The notes below the pieces were generated by a model, which did not search any database, had not been told where the DNA came from, and worked only from the letters and a program-made list of their open reading frames with translations. Below are positions 1 to 8,766 of a stretch of DNA of 64,000 nt, piece by piece (positions within the stretch are counted from its first letter, which is position 1; each line of letters opens with the position of its first letter). Both the position numbers and the translations under genes were made by a program. The stretch comes from Bacillus sp. PK3_68 (GTDB lineage Bacteria > Bacillota > Bacilli > Bacillales > Domibacillaceae). The stretch covers positions 3,557,001-3,621,000 of the forward strand of contig NZ_NQYC01000001.1 of the NCBI RefSeq assembly GCF_003600835.1, given 5' to 3'.

Positions 1-31
1 TTAGGAAATGAAAGGTGGATGTGCAGCAGCT

Positions 32-1072
32 ATGAGACAAATTAATGAAACATTTTTAAAAGCGGCAAAAGGGGAAAAGACAGAGTATACACCAGTTTGG
101 TATATGCGCCAAGCGGGTCGTTCCCAGCCGGAATACCGTAAATTAAAAGAGAAATATTCCCTCTTCGAAATTACCCACCAACCTGAACTGTGCGCTTACG
201 TCACCAAACTTCCGGTAGATCAATATAATGTCGATGCAGCTATTCTTTATAAGGATATTATGTCACCGCTTCCTGCTATAGGAGTGGATGTTGATATTAA
301 ATCGGGAATAGGGCCGGTCATTGATAACCCGATTCGCTCTTTAGCTGACGTCGAAAAACTTGGCCAAATCGATCCGGAAAGTGATGTTCCATATGTATTG
401 GATACGATTCGATTGCTGACAAAGGAGCAGCTTGATGTTCCTCTTATCGGCTTTGCAGGGGCCCCTTTTACGCTTGCTAGCTATATGATCGAAGGGGGAC
501 CTTCAAAAAATTACAATAAAACAAAAGCCTTTATGTATGCGGAACCAAAAGCATGGCAAGCACTGATGGACAAGCTGGCAGAAATGACAGTGACTTATGT
601 ACGCGCGCAAGTGAAAGCCGGTGCTCGGGCGATTCAAATTTTTGATTCATGGGTAGGGGCTTTAAACGTTTCTGATTATCGTTTATTTATTAAGCCGGTC
701 ATGGAACGCATTTTCAGTGAACTCCGCGAAGAAAATGTTCCGTTAATTATGTTTGGAGTAGGCGCAAGCCATTTGGCGAAAGAGTGGCATGATTTGCCGC
801 TTGATGTTGTTGGTCTTGATTGGCGCCTGCCTATTAAAGAAGCGAGAGCTATGGGAGTGACAAAAACTGTGCAAGGAAATCTTGACCCGGCTATTTTGTT
901 GGCTCCTTGGGAAGTCATCGAAGAGAGAGCTCGCGCTATTTTGGATGAGGGACTCGCGGAGCCAGGTCATATTTTCAATTTAGGACATGGTGTTTTCCCT
1001 GAGGTGAATCCGGACACACTAAAACGTCTAACAAGCTTTGTACATGAATATAGCGCACAAAAACGAAAATAA
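32..1072 (+). CDS. hemE: Uroporphyrinogen decarboxylase
   Basis: Removes four carboxyl groups from uroporphyrinogen III to give coproporphyrinogen III, a cytosolic step of haem synthesis. The N-terminus carries the family signature [15 protein letters not shown] at about residues 20-34, and the 346-residue length fits the family. An in-frame ATG at 8 exists, but the ATG at 32 lies behind AGGTGG (13-18) and gives the usual N-terminus MRQINETFL. It is the first gene of a hemE-hemH-hemY cluster; the gap to hemH is 19 bases. The true operon start may lie before the window. Confidence 0.97.
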   Translation: MRQINETFLKAAKGEKTEYTPVWYMRQAGRSQPEYRKLKEKYSLFEITHQPELCAYVTKLPVDQYNVDAAILYKDIMSPLPAIGVDVDIKSGIGPVIDNPIRSLADVEKLGQIDPESDVPYVLDTIRLLTKEQLDVPLIGFAGAPFTLASYMIEGGPSKNYNKTKAFMYAEPKAWQALMDKLAEMTVTYVRAQVKAGARAIQIFDSWVGALNVSDYRLFIKPVMERIFSELREENVPLIMFGVGASHLAKEWHDLPLDVVGLDWRLPIKEARAMGVTKTVQGNLDPAILLAPWEVIEERARAILDEGLAEPGHIFNLGHGVFPEVNPDTLKRLTSFVHEYSAQKRK

Positions 1073-1091
1073 TGCAACAGAGGTGAGAGAC

Positions 1092-2033
1092 ATGACAAAG
1101 AAAAAAATGGGCTTATTAGTCATGGCATACGGAACGCCCTACAAAGAAGAAGATATTGAACGTTATTACACGCACATCCGCCGAGGGAGAAAGCCAACGC
1201 CGGAAATGCTTGAGGATTTACGCTCTCGTTACGAAGCAATCGGCGGGATTTCACCGCTTGCTTCGATTACAAGAGAGCAGGGGGAAAAGCTTGCACAGCA
1301 TTTGAATGCCGTACAGGATGATATTGAATTCACCCTTTATATTGGCCTGAAACATATTGAGCCGTTTATTGAGGACGCTGTGCAGCAGATGAAAATGGAT
1401 GGGATAACAGAAGCCGTATCTCTAGTGCTTGCTCCTCATTTTTCCACCTTCAGTGTGAAATCCTATAACAGCCGAGCGAAAGAAGAAGCGGAAAAAATTG
1501 GCGGACCGGCAATCACATCTATTGAAAGCTGGTATCAGGAGCCGAAATTTATTGATTATTGGGCAGGAAAAGTAAAAGAGACGGTTGCCAGCATGTCAGC
1601 AGAAGAGCGTAAGAACTTCGTAATGATTGTTTCTGCTCACAGTTTGCCAGAGAAAATTATCTCCATGGGCGATCCGTATCCGAAACAATTACAAGAGACA
1701 GCAGAACTGATTGCGGAAGCGTCAGGGGTGGCTAATGTAGAGGTTGGCTGGCAAAGTGCGGGAAATACTCCAGAGCCGTGGATTGGACCGGATGTACAGG
1801 ACTTGACACGCGATTTATTCGAGCAACAAGGCTATAAGGCGTTTCTTTATGTGCCAGCAGGGTTTGTGGCAGACCATTTAGAAGTTCTATACGACAATGA
1901 CTATGAATGCAAGGTAATTACTGATGAAATCGGCGCAGCGTATTATCGTCCGCCTATGCCAAATGCCCGTCCGGAATTCATTGAGGCTCTTGGTGAAGTG
2001 GTTTTAAAGCATTTAAAAGAAAACACAAAATAA
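1092..2033 (+). CDS. hemH: Ferrochelatase (coproporphyrin-type)
   Basis: Inserts Fe(II) into the porphyrin ring. In Gram-positive bacteria the substrate is coproporphyrin III (enzyme also named CpfC). The protein is 313 residues and shows the family motifs SAHSLPEKI (with the metal-site His) and [17 protein letters not shown]. The ATG at 1092 follows GAGGTGAG at a good distance; a longer frame reaching back to 1038 overlaps hemE and is less likely. It lies between hemE and hemY in the conserved haem cluster. Confidence 0.97.
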   Translation: MTKKKMGLLVMAYGTPYKEEDIERYYTHIRRGRKPTPEMLEDLRSRYEAIGGISPLASITREQGEKLAQHLNAVQDDIEFTLYIGLKHIEPFIEDAVQQMKMDGITEAVSLVLAPHFSTFSVKSYNSRAKEEAEKIGGPAITSIESWYQEPKFIDYWAGKVKETVASMSAEERKNFVMIVSAHSLPEKIISMGDPYPKQLQETAELIAEASGVANVEVGWQSAGNTPEPWIGPDVQDLTRDLFEQQGYKAFLYVPAGFVADHLEVLYDNDYECKVITDEIGAAYYRPPMPNARPEFIEALGEVVLKHLKENTK

Positions 2034-2054
2034 TAAAAAGAGGGCGATGAAACT

Positions 2055-3458
2055 GTGCTGGGTGAAAAAAAGAGGGTTGTTGTTGTAGGCGGCGGAATAA
2101 CGGGACTAGCAGCAGCCTATTATTTGCAAAAAACAGCAAAAACCAGCCAGCTTCCATTAGCTGTCACGTTAATTGAAGCAACGCCTCGCCTGGGCGGAAA
2201 AATTCGAACAATTAAAAAGAATGGCTTTGTTATTGAAAAAGGGCCTGATTCTTTCCTGGCAAGAAAAGAAAGTGTGGTACGGCTGGTAAAGGACGTCGGA
2301 CTTGGCGATCAGTTGGTGCATAGTGGAGCGGGCCAGCGGTATGTGTTAGTAAATGATAAGCTTCATCCTATACCTTCTGGTTCCGTGATTGGAGTGCCGA
2401 CTAAGATACTTCCTTTTATTACAACCAATCTTTTTTCTATTACAGGAAAAATTAGAGCCAGCGCAGATTTTTTTCTGCCTAACAATCACTTGAAGAATGA
2501 TACCTCGCTTGGTGGCTTTTTTCGGCACCGTCTTGGTGATGAAATAGTAGAGAATCTCATTGAACCGCTTTTAGCAGGAATTTATGCCGGGGACATTGAT
2601 AAACTTAGCCTGAGGGCCACGCTGCCGCAGCTAAATGAAACCGGGGAAAAACATCGCAGCTTAATACTTGGATTAAAGGAGATCGCCTCTGCGCTGACCA
2701 ATGAATCAGGCGGCCTTTTAACTTTAAAAGATGGGTTAGAGGAGCTGGCAGAAGCAATCGAAGGGAGACTCGAGGGCGGTTCAGTTCTTAAAGGCTTGCG
2801 TGTCAGGCAGATCAAAAGACAGGAAGACGGTAAGTTTTTTCTTGCATTAAATGACGGTGAACGAGTATTGGCTGATGGAGTGATTGTTACTAGCCCGCAT
2901 TTTACCCTCCCTGCCATGATGCCACAACATCGTTTTTTCGATGTATTAAAAGAGATGCCGGCCATGTCTGTTGCAACGATAACGATGGCTTTTCCGGAAG
3001 CGGCTATCTCGCAGTCTATCACCGGATCTGGATTTGTCGTCTCGCGAAACAGTGATGTGACTATTACAGCGTGTACCTGGATACACAAAAAGTGGCCGCA
3101 TGCAGCACCTCCGGGAAAGGCATTGCTGTGCTGTTATGTAGGCCGAGCGGGCGATGAAGCAATTGTTGATTTGTCAGATGCTGAAATTGAACAAATTGTA
3201 ATGGCAGATTTAAAGAAGGTTATCGCTTTATCGACAGAGCCGGAGTTTACGGTTGTCAGCCGTTGGAAAAATGCTATTCCGCAATATACCATTGGCCATA
3301 ATGAACGGATAGAGGCGATTGAAGAACGAATACGCGAACAACTGCCGGGCTTTTTTATTGCTGGCAGCTCTTTCAGAGGGATTGGCATTCCTGACTGCAT
3401 CAAGCAAGGAGAAGAGGCTGCGCAAAAAGCAGCTTCATTTATACAAAATAAAGACTAA
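2055..3458 (+). CDS. hemY: Coproporphyrinogen III oxidase (HemY/CgoX)
   Basis: FAD-dependent oxidase that converts coproporphyrinogen III to coproporphyrin III ahead of the ferrochelatase. The N-terminus has the dinucleotide-binding motif VVVVGGGITGLAAAYYL, and the C-terminus has the FAD-contact segment GIGIPDCIKQG. Length is 467 residues, as in Bacillus. The start is GTG at 2055 behind AGAGGGCGATG. It is the last gene of the haem operon and is followed by a hairpin terminator. Confidence 0.96.
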   Translation: MLGEKKRVVVVGGGITGLAAAYYLQKTAKTSQLPLAVTLIEATPRLGGKIRTIKKNGFVIEKGPDSFLARKESVVRLVKDVGLGDQLVHSGAGQRYVLVNDKLHPIPSGSVIGVPTKILPFITTNLFSITGKIRASADFFLPNNHLKNDTSLGGFFRHRLGDEIVENLIEPLLAGIYAGDIDKLSLRATLPQLNETGEKHRSLILGLKEIASALTNESGGLLTLKDGLEELAEAIEGRLEGGSVLKGLRVRQIKRQEDGKFFLALNDGERVLADGVIVTSPHFTLPAMMPQHRFFDVLKEMPAMSVATITMAFPEAAISQSITGSGFVVSRNSDVTITACTWIHKKWPHAAPPGKALLCCYVGRAGDEAIVDLSDAEIEQIVMADLKKVIALSTEPEFTVVSRWKNAIPQYTIGHNERIEAIEERIREQLPGFFIAGSSFRGIGIPDCIKQGEEAAQKAASFIQNKD

Positions 3459-3462
3459 CAAG

Positions 3463-3552
3463 GACTGTTCCAGAGACATGGGGGAGGATGGCCTGCTGTT
3501 TTTAAAACAGCAGACAAGCCCGCTTGGCTGCTTCTGGAGACAGTCTTTTTTA
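3463..3552 (+). terminator. Terminator after hemY
   Basis: GACTGTTCCAG pairs imperfectly with CTGGAGACAGTC, which is followed by a T-run at about 3546-3551. The loop contains a second small hairpin (CTGCTGTTT/AAACAGCAG). It fits the end of the haem operon. Confidence 0.7.
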
Positions 3553-3632
3553 TTATCGCTCAACTAACTTTTCTGTATGACTTGCTGACATAGGGAACAA
3601 TAGGAGTAACACACAGCAAGGGAGGTTCCTGT

Positions 3633-3845
3633 ATGGAAAAAGACAATTTGGGTATCCGCCGTGACATGGCAAGCCTATATGTAAAGAGAGAGGCGAATGA
3701 CGAGGTGTTAGAAATTAGTTCAACCGGATATGGACTTGAACCTGTTCCAAGGGAATCAGAAGAAGGTGCTCTGGAGAATCATCATTCCTTTTTCAAAGCT
3801 AATGAAGAGCAAGAACAGGATTCATCTAACAATAAGTATGAATGA
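3633..3845 (+). CDS. Small acidic protein of unknown function
   Basis: A 70-residue acidic, hydrophilic protein with no membrane segment or signal peptide and no family I recognise. It is supported by a strong ribosome binding site (GGGAGG about 10 bases before the ATG) and by overlap with the next gene: its stop codon (3843-3845) lies 8 bases inside the following frame, which suggests translational coupling. It sits where B. subtilis has yhgC (hmoB) between hemY and yhgD, but it shows no resemblance to that monooxygenase. Confidence 0.6.
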   Translation: MEKDNLGIRRDMASLYVKREANDEVLEISSTGYGLEPVPRESEEGALENHHSFFKANEEQEQDSSNNKYE

Positions 3846-4233
3846 AAAGGCGAATAACAAAGTGGTAGAAGCGATAGACCGTTCTTTAAGAGAACGTATT
3901 GATAAAGAGTTGGCGGGACTGAAGTTTACAAAAAACTTTCGATCAGCTACAGCAGAAGAATGGTATTTTTTTCTTCCCGGATTTAGAGCAGAGCAAGAGG
4001 GCAGCGCAGCAGGAAAAGTGATTATCCATTACAATCTTTATGGGAATCGCGAGATATTCATTCATACGACGATTATTTTTATGGATTTGAAGATAGGAGA
4101 GTCGAAGCTTTATCCGCTTGTTTATGCACTTTCTGATGAAATCGTTAATCGTCTTGTCGGCTATGCTGATACGCTGCTTTCTGTTCATGCTGGAAACAAT
4201 TCTTATCAAGCGGAATATCGGTCACCGGAATAA
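3838..4233 (+). CDS. Protein of unknown function, 131 residues
   Basis: The frame opens at 3730, but the ATG at 3838 overlaps the stop of the preceding gene in an ATGAATGA arrangement, so I take 3838. The product is soluble, with a helical N-terminus (about residues 1-25), a central strand-rich part and a C-terminal helix; no motif is recognised. Coupled translation with the gene before it suggests they act together. A weak hairpin (AAGCC/GGCTT then TTTTT, about 4251-4270) follows. Confidence 0.6.
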   Translation: MNEKANNKVVEAIDRSLRERIDKELAGLKFTKNFRSATAEEWYFFLPGFRAEQEGSAAGKVIIHYNLYGNREIFIHTTIIFMDLKIGESKLYPLVYALSDEIVNRLVGYADTLLSVHAGNNSYQAEYRSPE

Positions 4234-4294
4234 GAACAGCCAATAGCAGAAGCCATGCTAAAGGCTTTTTCATCATCTAAAGGAGGGACATACG

Positions 4295-4462
4295 ATGGGA
4301 GAATGGAATGAACAAGCGGCTCCGAACAATAACATGGATTCTTCTGAAATAAAGAAGGCATTCAGGAAAAATAAACAACAGCCTGTAGAATTTTCAGAGG
4401 AGCTAGCGGATGGAGGAGAAAGAAACAAACGTTTTGAAGAACAAAAAAATAAAAAGCAATAA
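4295..4462 (+). CDS. Small hydrophilic protein, possibly YfhD-like
   Basis: A 55-residue frame opening with ATG at 4295 behind an excellent AAAGGAGGG site. It is rich in Asn, Gln, Lys and Glu and has no hydrophobic core. The segment EFSEELAD resembles the YfhD family of small Bacillus proteins as I recall it, but the match is short and was not tested. The ribosome binding site is the main support that this frame is translated. Confidence 0.5.
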   Translation: MGEWNEQAAPNNNMDSSEIKKAFRKNKQQPVEFSEELADGGERNKRFEEQKNKKQ

Positions 4463-4578
4463 AATTTACTATTGCCGAATCCTTATAGGTTATGGAGCAG
4501 TTATTTCAACCAGTGACCTCTATTCTTACATTCTGTACGGTAACGTGCAGAATTTTTTATTATCCATATTTAAAGATC

Positions 4579-4607
4579 TTGCTATCTTCAACTGTTTAGA
4601 GTATGAT
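4579..4607 (+). promoter_or_regulatory. Predicted sigma-A promoter of yhgD
   Basis: TTGCTA (4579-4584), 17-base spacer, TATGAT (4602-4607). The predicted start near 4614 falls just before the inverted repeat at 4620-4642, as expected for an autorepressed TetR gene. Confidence 0.55.
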
Positions 4608-4619
4608 ACTTATATCGAA

Positions 4620-4642
4620 TGACTAAATTGTTCATTTGGTCA
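4620..4642 (+). promoter_or_regulatory. Putative YhgD operator, copy 1
   Basis: Inverted repeat TGACTAAAT-N5-ATTTGGTCA with one mismatch between arms. It lies between the yhgD promoter and its ribosome binding site. The same 23-base layout recurs before yhgE at 5260-5282, which makes it a likely binding site of the TetR protein encoded between them. Confidence 0.55.
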
Positions 4643-4659
4643 AAAAAGGGGGCAGAGGG

Positions 4660-5232
4660 ATGGCTGTTGACCGTAAAAAGCATATTATTGACGCGGCTAC
4701 TAAATCCTTTTCATTATTTGGTTATAAAGCGACAACAATGGATCAAGTAGCTAAATTGGCAAATGTCGGAAAGGGAACGATTTATACGTTTTTTAAAAAT
4801 AAAGAAGAATTGTTTGATGAAATTATCCAGACGCTCATTACTGAAATGAGAGAGGTGGCTGAAAAAGCAATTGATCCTTCCCAGACATTCCATGAAAATG
4901 TGCACAGAGCTCTTTTTGAAATTTTACAATTTAGAAAGAAGCACCAGCTGACCATCAAGCTATTTCAAGAAGGAAAAGAAATGGGAACACCAGCCGTCCT
5001 TGAGGTCATGGCAATGATGGAGGAAGCCATCCTTTCATTCATTGGGGAAAAGATTCAGTTGGCGATCGAAACCGGTAAAATTAAACGATGCAATCCTGAA
5101 TTAACGGCCTTTGTCATGCTTAAGCTTTATATTTCCCTAATCTTTGATTGGGAGCAAAGAAAAGAGCCTTTGAGTGAAGAGGAAATTTCTCGATTGTTTG
5201 AGCTTTATTTATTTGAAGGATTATCCACCTGA
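4660..5232 (+). CDS. yhgD: TetR-family transcriptional regulator YhgD
   Basis: A 190-residue TetR repressor. The N-terminal helix-turn-helix covers about residues 5-50 (TTMDQVAKLANVGKGTIYTFF is the recognition region) and is followed by an all-helical ligand domain. The ATG at 4660 gives MAVDRKKH; an upstream in-frame ATG at 4636 lies inside the putative operator and lacks a binding site. It is adjacent to yhgE in the same order as B. subtilis yhgD-yhgE. The inverted repeats before both genes suggest it represses itself and yhgE. The ligand is unknown. Confidence 0.92.
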   Translation: MAVDRKKHIIDAATKSFSLFGYKATTMDQVAKLANVGKGTIYTFFKNKEELFDEIIQTLITEMREVAEKAIDPSQTFHENVHRALFEILQFRKKHQLTIKLFQEGKEMGTPAVLEVMAMMEEAILSFIGEKIQLAIETGKIKRCNPELTAFVMLKLYISLIFDWEQRKEPLSEEEISRLFELYLFEGLST

Positions 5233-5259
5233 GGGAAATCCTTCTCTTTTACACTTTTT

Positions 5260-5282
5260 TGACTAAATGAATAAAATGGTCA
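5260..5282 (+). promoter_or_regulatory. Putative YhgD operator, copy 2, before yhgE
   Basis: TGACTAAAT-N5-AAATGGTCA: the left arm is identical to copy 1 and the right arm shares TGGTCA, with the same 23-base span. It overlaps candidate promoter elements (TTTACA at 5248, TAAAAT at 5272), so binding would block yhgE transcription. Confidence 0.5.
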
Positions 5283-5305
5283 CTATTTTCAATACGGAGG
5301 CAATT

Positions 5306-7602
5306 ATGAAACGATCTATGTTTATAGCAGAATTAAAAAATATTGCTGGAAATCGAATGTTGTTCATTTCTATGATCGCTATTTTACTTATCCCGCTCTT
5401 ATATGCCGGTATGCTCTTGTGGGCTTTTTGGGATCCTTACTCTCAGCTAGATAAACTGCCGGTTGCTATTGTCAACAAAGATACCGGTGCTGATTACGAT
5501 GGAGAAAAGTTGGCGATTGGCAAGGAATTAACGAGAGAACTTGAGAAAAGCGATGATTTTGACTTTCATACTGTGAGCGAAAAAGAAGCAAAAAAGGGAT
5601 GGATAACCAAGAATATTACATGTTAATTGAAGTTCCTAAAGACTTTTCACAAAATGCTACGACGCTGCTTGATGATACTCCAAAAAAACTAGAATTAAAG
5701 TATGTGCCGAATGAAAGCTACAACTTTGTTTCTTCACAAATGGGAAATACAGCAATGAAGGAAATTCAGGCGTCCGTCCAAAAAAGTGTTACTGAAACAT
5801 ATGCAGAAACAATGTTTGATAAAATCAAATCAATGGGTGAAGGTTTTGCAACTGCCAACAAGGGGGCTGGAGAAGTTGATGAGGGCGCAGGCAAGCTATC
5901 TGAAGGAGCAGCCCAATTAAAAGAAAATCTAGCTACTCTTGCTGATCGCTCTGTCCAGTTCTCAGAGGGGCTTTCAAAAGCAGGGAACGGTTCAAAAGAC
6001 CTTGCTAACGGCGCTTCAAAGTTAAACTCTGGTTTAGCACAGCTTGAAGAAGGCCAAAATAAACTTACAGCAGGCAGTCAAGAATTGCAGAAGGGCACGA
6101 ACGAATTGGCAGCTGGCCTTGCTAATTTACAAACTGGTCTTCATACAGCAGATGGAAAAATGTCGGAATTAAATTCGGGCACAACAGAAATGAAAGAGGG
6201 CGTACAGCAATTCCAAAATAAGCTGCCTGAATTGGCAAAGGGAACAAAGGAATTGGCAACTGGAGCTGAACAGCTAAATACCGGGCTTGGACAATTCGAA
6301 GAACAATTGATTGCTGGAATGAACGAGACGATTAATCAACAATTACAACAATATATGCCATTGCTGCAACAAAGGTTTTCTCCGATGGAGATTGCCATGA
6401 TTAAACAGAAAGTTGAACAGCAGCAATCGCAAATGGCTGAGCAAATCAGAAGCAATGTAGGCAAGTTGCAAAAAGGCAGCAAGCAGCTTGCTGCTGGATC
6501 TAAAGAGATCAATAAAGCGGTTAGTGGACAGCTTGCACCTAACATGAAGTCATTAAACGAAGGACTTGGCAAAGTACAGAACGGTCAGCAACAGCTGCAA
6601 GCAGGCGTTCATGGATTAGCAGAAGGATCTGACCAATTAGCTTCTGGAACAGGAAAATTGCAAAATGGAGAAAAGAACCTGAGTGAAGGAATGAACAAAG
6701 TAGGTGAAAAGCTTTCAGAAGCCAAAAATGGATCGGCCCAATTGGCAACTGGAGCTGAAACATTAAACAGCGGCTTGGGAGAGTTGAACAGCGGTTCTGA
6801 GAAACTATCAGAAGGAGCCGGCAAGCTTGCAAAAGGTTCAACAGAACTGGAAAGCGGTTCGACTAAGCTGAAAGAAGGAACAGAAGAGCTGCATGAAAAG
6901 CTTGGGGAAGCAGCAGACAAAGCAAATGAAGTAAAAGCAAAAAAAGAAACGTATGATATGATGGCAGAGCCGGTTAAAGTAGATAAAGAAGTGAAACATC
7001 ACGTACCAAACTACGGAACTGGTATTGCTCCTTACTTTTTGTCTCTCGGTCTGTTTGTTGGAGCATTGATGTTAACCATTGTCTTCCCGCTTAGAGAACC
7101 GGCGGAGCAGCCTTCAAGCGGTTTTCGCTGGTTCATTGGCAAGACGGGAATCATGTTCACCGCTGGGCTTGCACAGTCACTTCTTGTTTCAGCAGTCCTA
7201 TTGTTAGGATTAAAAATGGAGGTACAGAGTGTTCCTTTGTTTATTTTAACTACAATTATTACTAGTCTAACCTTTATGGCTATTATCCAAATGCTAACAA
7301 CCATGTGGGGAAATCCAGGACGTTTCATAGCTGTTTTAATTTTGATTTTACAATTAACAGCAAGTGCTGGTACGTTCCCTCTGGAATTAATTCCGACAGC
7401 ATTACAGCCATTTAACTCTATCTTGCCAATGGCTTACTCTGTTCGCGCGTTTAAGACAGTGATTTCAAGCGGTGACTTCCATTTTATGTGGGCAAACGAA
7501 GGAGTCCTCCTTTCAATTGCAGCCGTTTGTCTACTCATTACATGTCTTTTCTTTAAGCGGTTGTTCAAAAAGCAATATAATACGCAGATAGTGGAAGAAT
7601 AA
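5306..7602 (+). CDS. yhgE: YhgE/Pip-family membrane protein, split by a -1 frameshift
   Basis: Large membrane protein of the YhgE/Pip (phage infection protein) family, whose C-terminal half resembles ABC-2-type permeases. Frame 1 starts at ATG 5306 behind GGAGG and ends at 5626; frame 2 runs to 7602. The two join without loss if the ribosome slips -1 at A AAA AAG (5590-5596), giving 765 residues, close to B. subtilis YhgE. Order: one N-terminal membrane helix, an extracytoplasmic domain, a long series of heptad-like L..G...L..G repeats (about 5860-6920), then five or six C-terminal membrane helices. It is either a programmed frameshift, a one-base deletion in the A-run, or a sequencing error. 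The function in Bacillus is not established; the family name comes from a lactococcal phage receptor. Confidence 0.85.
5590..5596 (+). other. Slippery heptamer A AAA AAG at the yhgE frame junction
   Basis: In frame 1 the codons read GCA AAA AAG. A tandem -1 slip moves reading to GGG ATG GAT, which is frame 2 and restores the family sequence (...KKGMDNQEYYMLIEVP). This is the same heptamer as in E. coli dnaX. I see no convincing downstream stem-loop and no strong upstream Shine-Dalgarno stimulator. Confidence 0.6.
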
Positions 7603-7616
7603 CAGGATAAAAAAGA

Positions 7617-7650
7617 AGCACCCGCTCAAGGCGAAGCGGGTGCTTTTTTA
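7617..7650 (+). terminator. Bidirectional terminator between yhgE and yhfH
   Basis: Perfect 10-bp stem AGCACCCGCT/AGCGGGTGCT with an 8-base loop, then TTTTTT. An A-run on the other side lets it serve the convergent yhfH gene too. Confidence 0.9.
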
Positions 7651-7689
7651 TATCAAATGAAATTGGAAGATGAAGTAGCGGCAATTAAA

Positions 7690-7824
7690 TTAAAGGTCTT
7701 GAATATCCGTGCATTCATCGCATACATGGCTGTAGCATTCATGCTGTTCGTCAATATAAGAGCCACATTTTGCACATTGTTTAGCGGGTAAGTTTTTGAA
7801 AAAGTCAACGATGTTTTTAACCAT
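7690..7824 (-). CDS. yhfH: YhfH family small zinc-ribbon-like protein
   Basis: A 44-residue protein, MVKNIVDFFKNLPAKQC..., with CAKCGSY near the middle and CYSHVCDEC near the end, so four or five cysteines are placed like a small zinc ribbon. The pattern FFKNLPAK-C-CG-I-EQ-ECY matches B. subtilis YhfH as I recall it, and the position beside yhfI is the same. The ATG at 7824 is preceded on this strand by AAGGGGGAAACAGCAA. The role is unknown; metal binding is inferred from the cysteines only. Confidence 0.85.
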   Translation of the reverse strand: MVKNIVDFFKNLPAKQCAKCGSYIDEQHECYSHVCDECTDIQDL

Positions 7825-7945
7825 TTGCTGTTTCCCCCTTTTTGTTATATAACTGATTCCTTATTTTTATTAATTGTATTATAACAGTTTTTATACGTCA
7901 ATATGTTTTTAACAAATTTTTAAATAAATCAAATAATTCATGAAG

Positions 7946-7974
7946 TTGAAGGAAAGCGGTTTGGGGAATACAAT
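7946..7974 (+). promoter_or_regulatory. Predicted sigma-A promoter of yhfI
   Basis: TTGAAG (7946-7951), 17-base spacer, TACAAT (7969-7974), 44 bases before the yhfI start. Confidence 0.5.
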
Positions 7975-8018
7975 ACGTATGAAGATAAAAATTAAAGAAA
8001 TGGAAAGGAGTCCTTTTC

Positions 8019-8753
8019 ATGAACGTTACTGTTATTGGCTGCTGGGGCGGTTATCCGAAAGTAAATGAAGCAAGCTCAGGTTACTTGTTTGAAGAAGGTG
8101 GTTTTAAGATGCTGGTTGATTGTGGAAGCGGAGTGCTTTCGCATCTTCAAAACCACATTCGCCCTGAACAATTGGACGCTGTTTTACTGTCCCATTATCA
8201 CGCTGACCATGTGGCGGATATTGGAGTTTTGCAGCATGCTTTATTAATCGGTAAGCATATGGGAAAGGAAGTTTCACCATTGCCGATTTACGGGCATCAA
8301 GAAGATGAAACGGGTTTTGCTGCTCTTACATATAAAGATCTAACGGTGGGAAAAGCTTACCGCCCAGAGGAGAAGCTCGTTATTGGACCGTTTACAGTGG
8401 AGTTTTTGCGTACAGTTCATCCTGTACCTTGTTATGCAATGAAAATTTCTAATCATCGCCAGTCTGTCGTTTATACGGCTGATTCTGCTTATCAGGAGGC
8501 ATTTGTTCCGTTTGTGAAAGGAAGCAGCCTGCTTCTTTGTGAAAGCAACTTCTACAGCGGTATGGACGGACAAGCAGCTGGCCATATGACAAGCACAGAT
8601 GCTGGCAGGCTTGCCCGTCTGGCAGAGGTAAATACGCTTGTACTAACTCATCTTCCGCATTTTGGGGATATCACCGAGCTAAAAAAAGAGGCGGAGGAAG
8701 AGTTTTATGGTACAGTGCTCTTAGCTGAAGAAGATTTAGAAATAGGATTATAA
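8019..8753 (+). CDS. yhfI: Metallo-beta-lactamase-fold hydrolase YhfI
   Basis: A 244-residue MBL-fold protein of the RNase Z-like group. The metal-binding motif SHYHADH spans residues 58-64, with further ligands expected around the Asp in YTADSAYQ and the His in LTHLPHF near the C-terminus. The ATG at 8019 follows AAAGGAG. It lies 13 bases before lplJ, so the two probably form an operon, as in B. subtilis. The substrate is not known. Confidence 0.92.
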   Translation: MNVTVIGCWGGYPKVNEASSGYLFEEGGFKMLVDCGSGVLSHLQNHIRPEQLDAVLLSHYHADHVADIGVLQHALLIGKHMGKEVSPLPIYGHQEDETGFAALTYKDLTVGKAYRPEEKLVIGPFTVEFLRTVHPVPCYAMKISNHRQSVVYTADSAYQEAFVPFVKGSSLLLCESNFYSGMDGQAAGHMTSTDAGRLARLAEVNTLVLTHLPHFGDITELKKEAEEEFYGTVLLAEEDLEIGL

Positions 8754-8766
8754 TGGAGGAAGTATC

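Noticed and set aside
2582-3088. 168-residue frame antisense to hemY
   Set aside because: Serine-rich shadow of the hemY coding strand with no independent support.
5860-6920. Repetitive DNA suggesting a tandem repeat or CRISPR-like array
   Set aside because: The repeats are imperfect coding repeats (heptad-like L..G pattern) within yhgE, with no fixed spacers.
5599-7602. A separate gene starting at ATG 5599
   Set aside because: There is no properly spaced ribosome binding site, and the codons before and after it together form the YhgE family sequence. It is the second part of a frameshifted gene.
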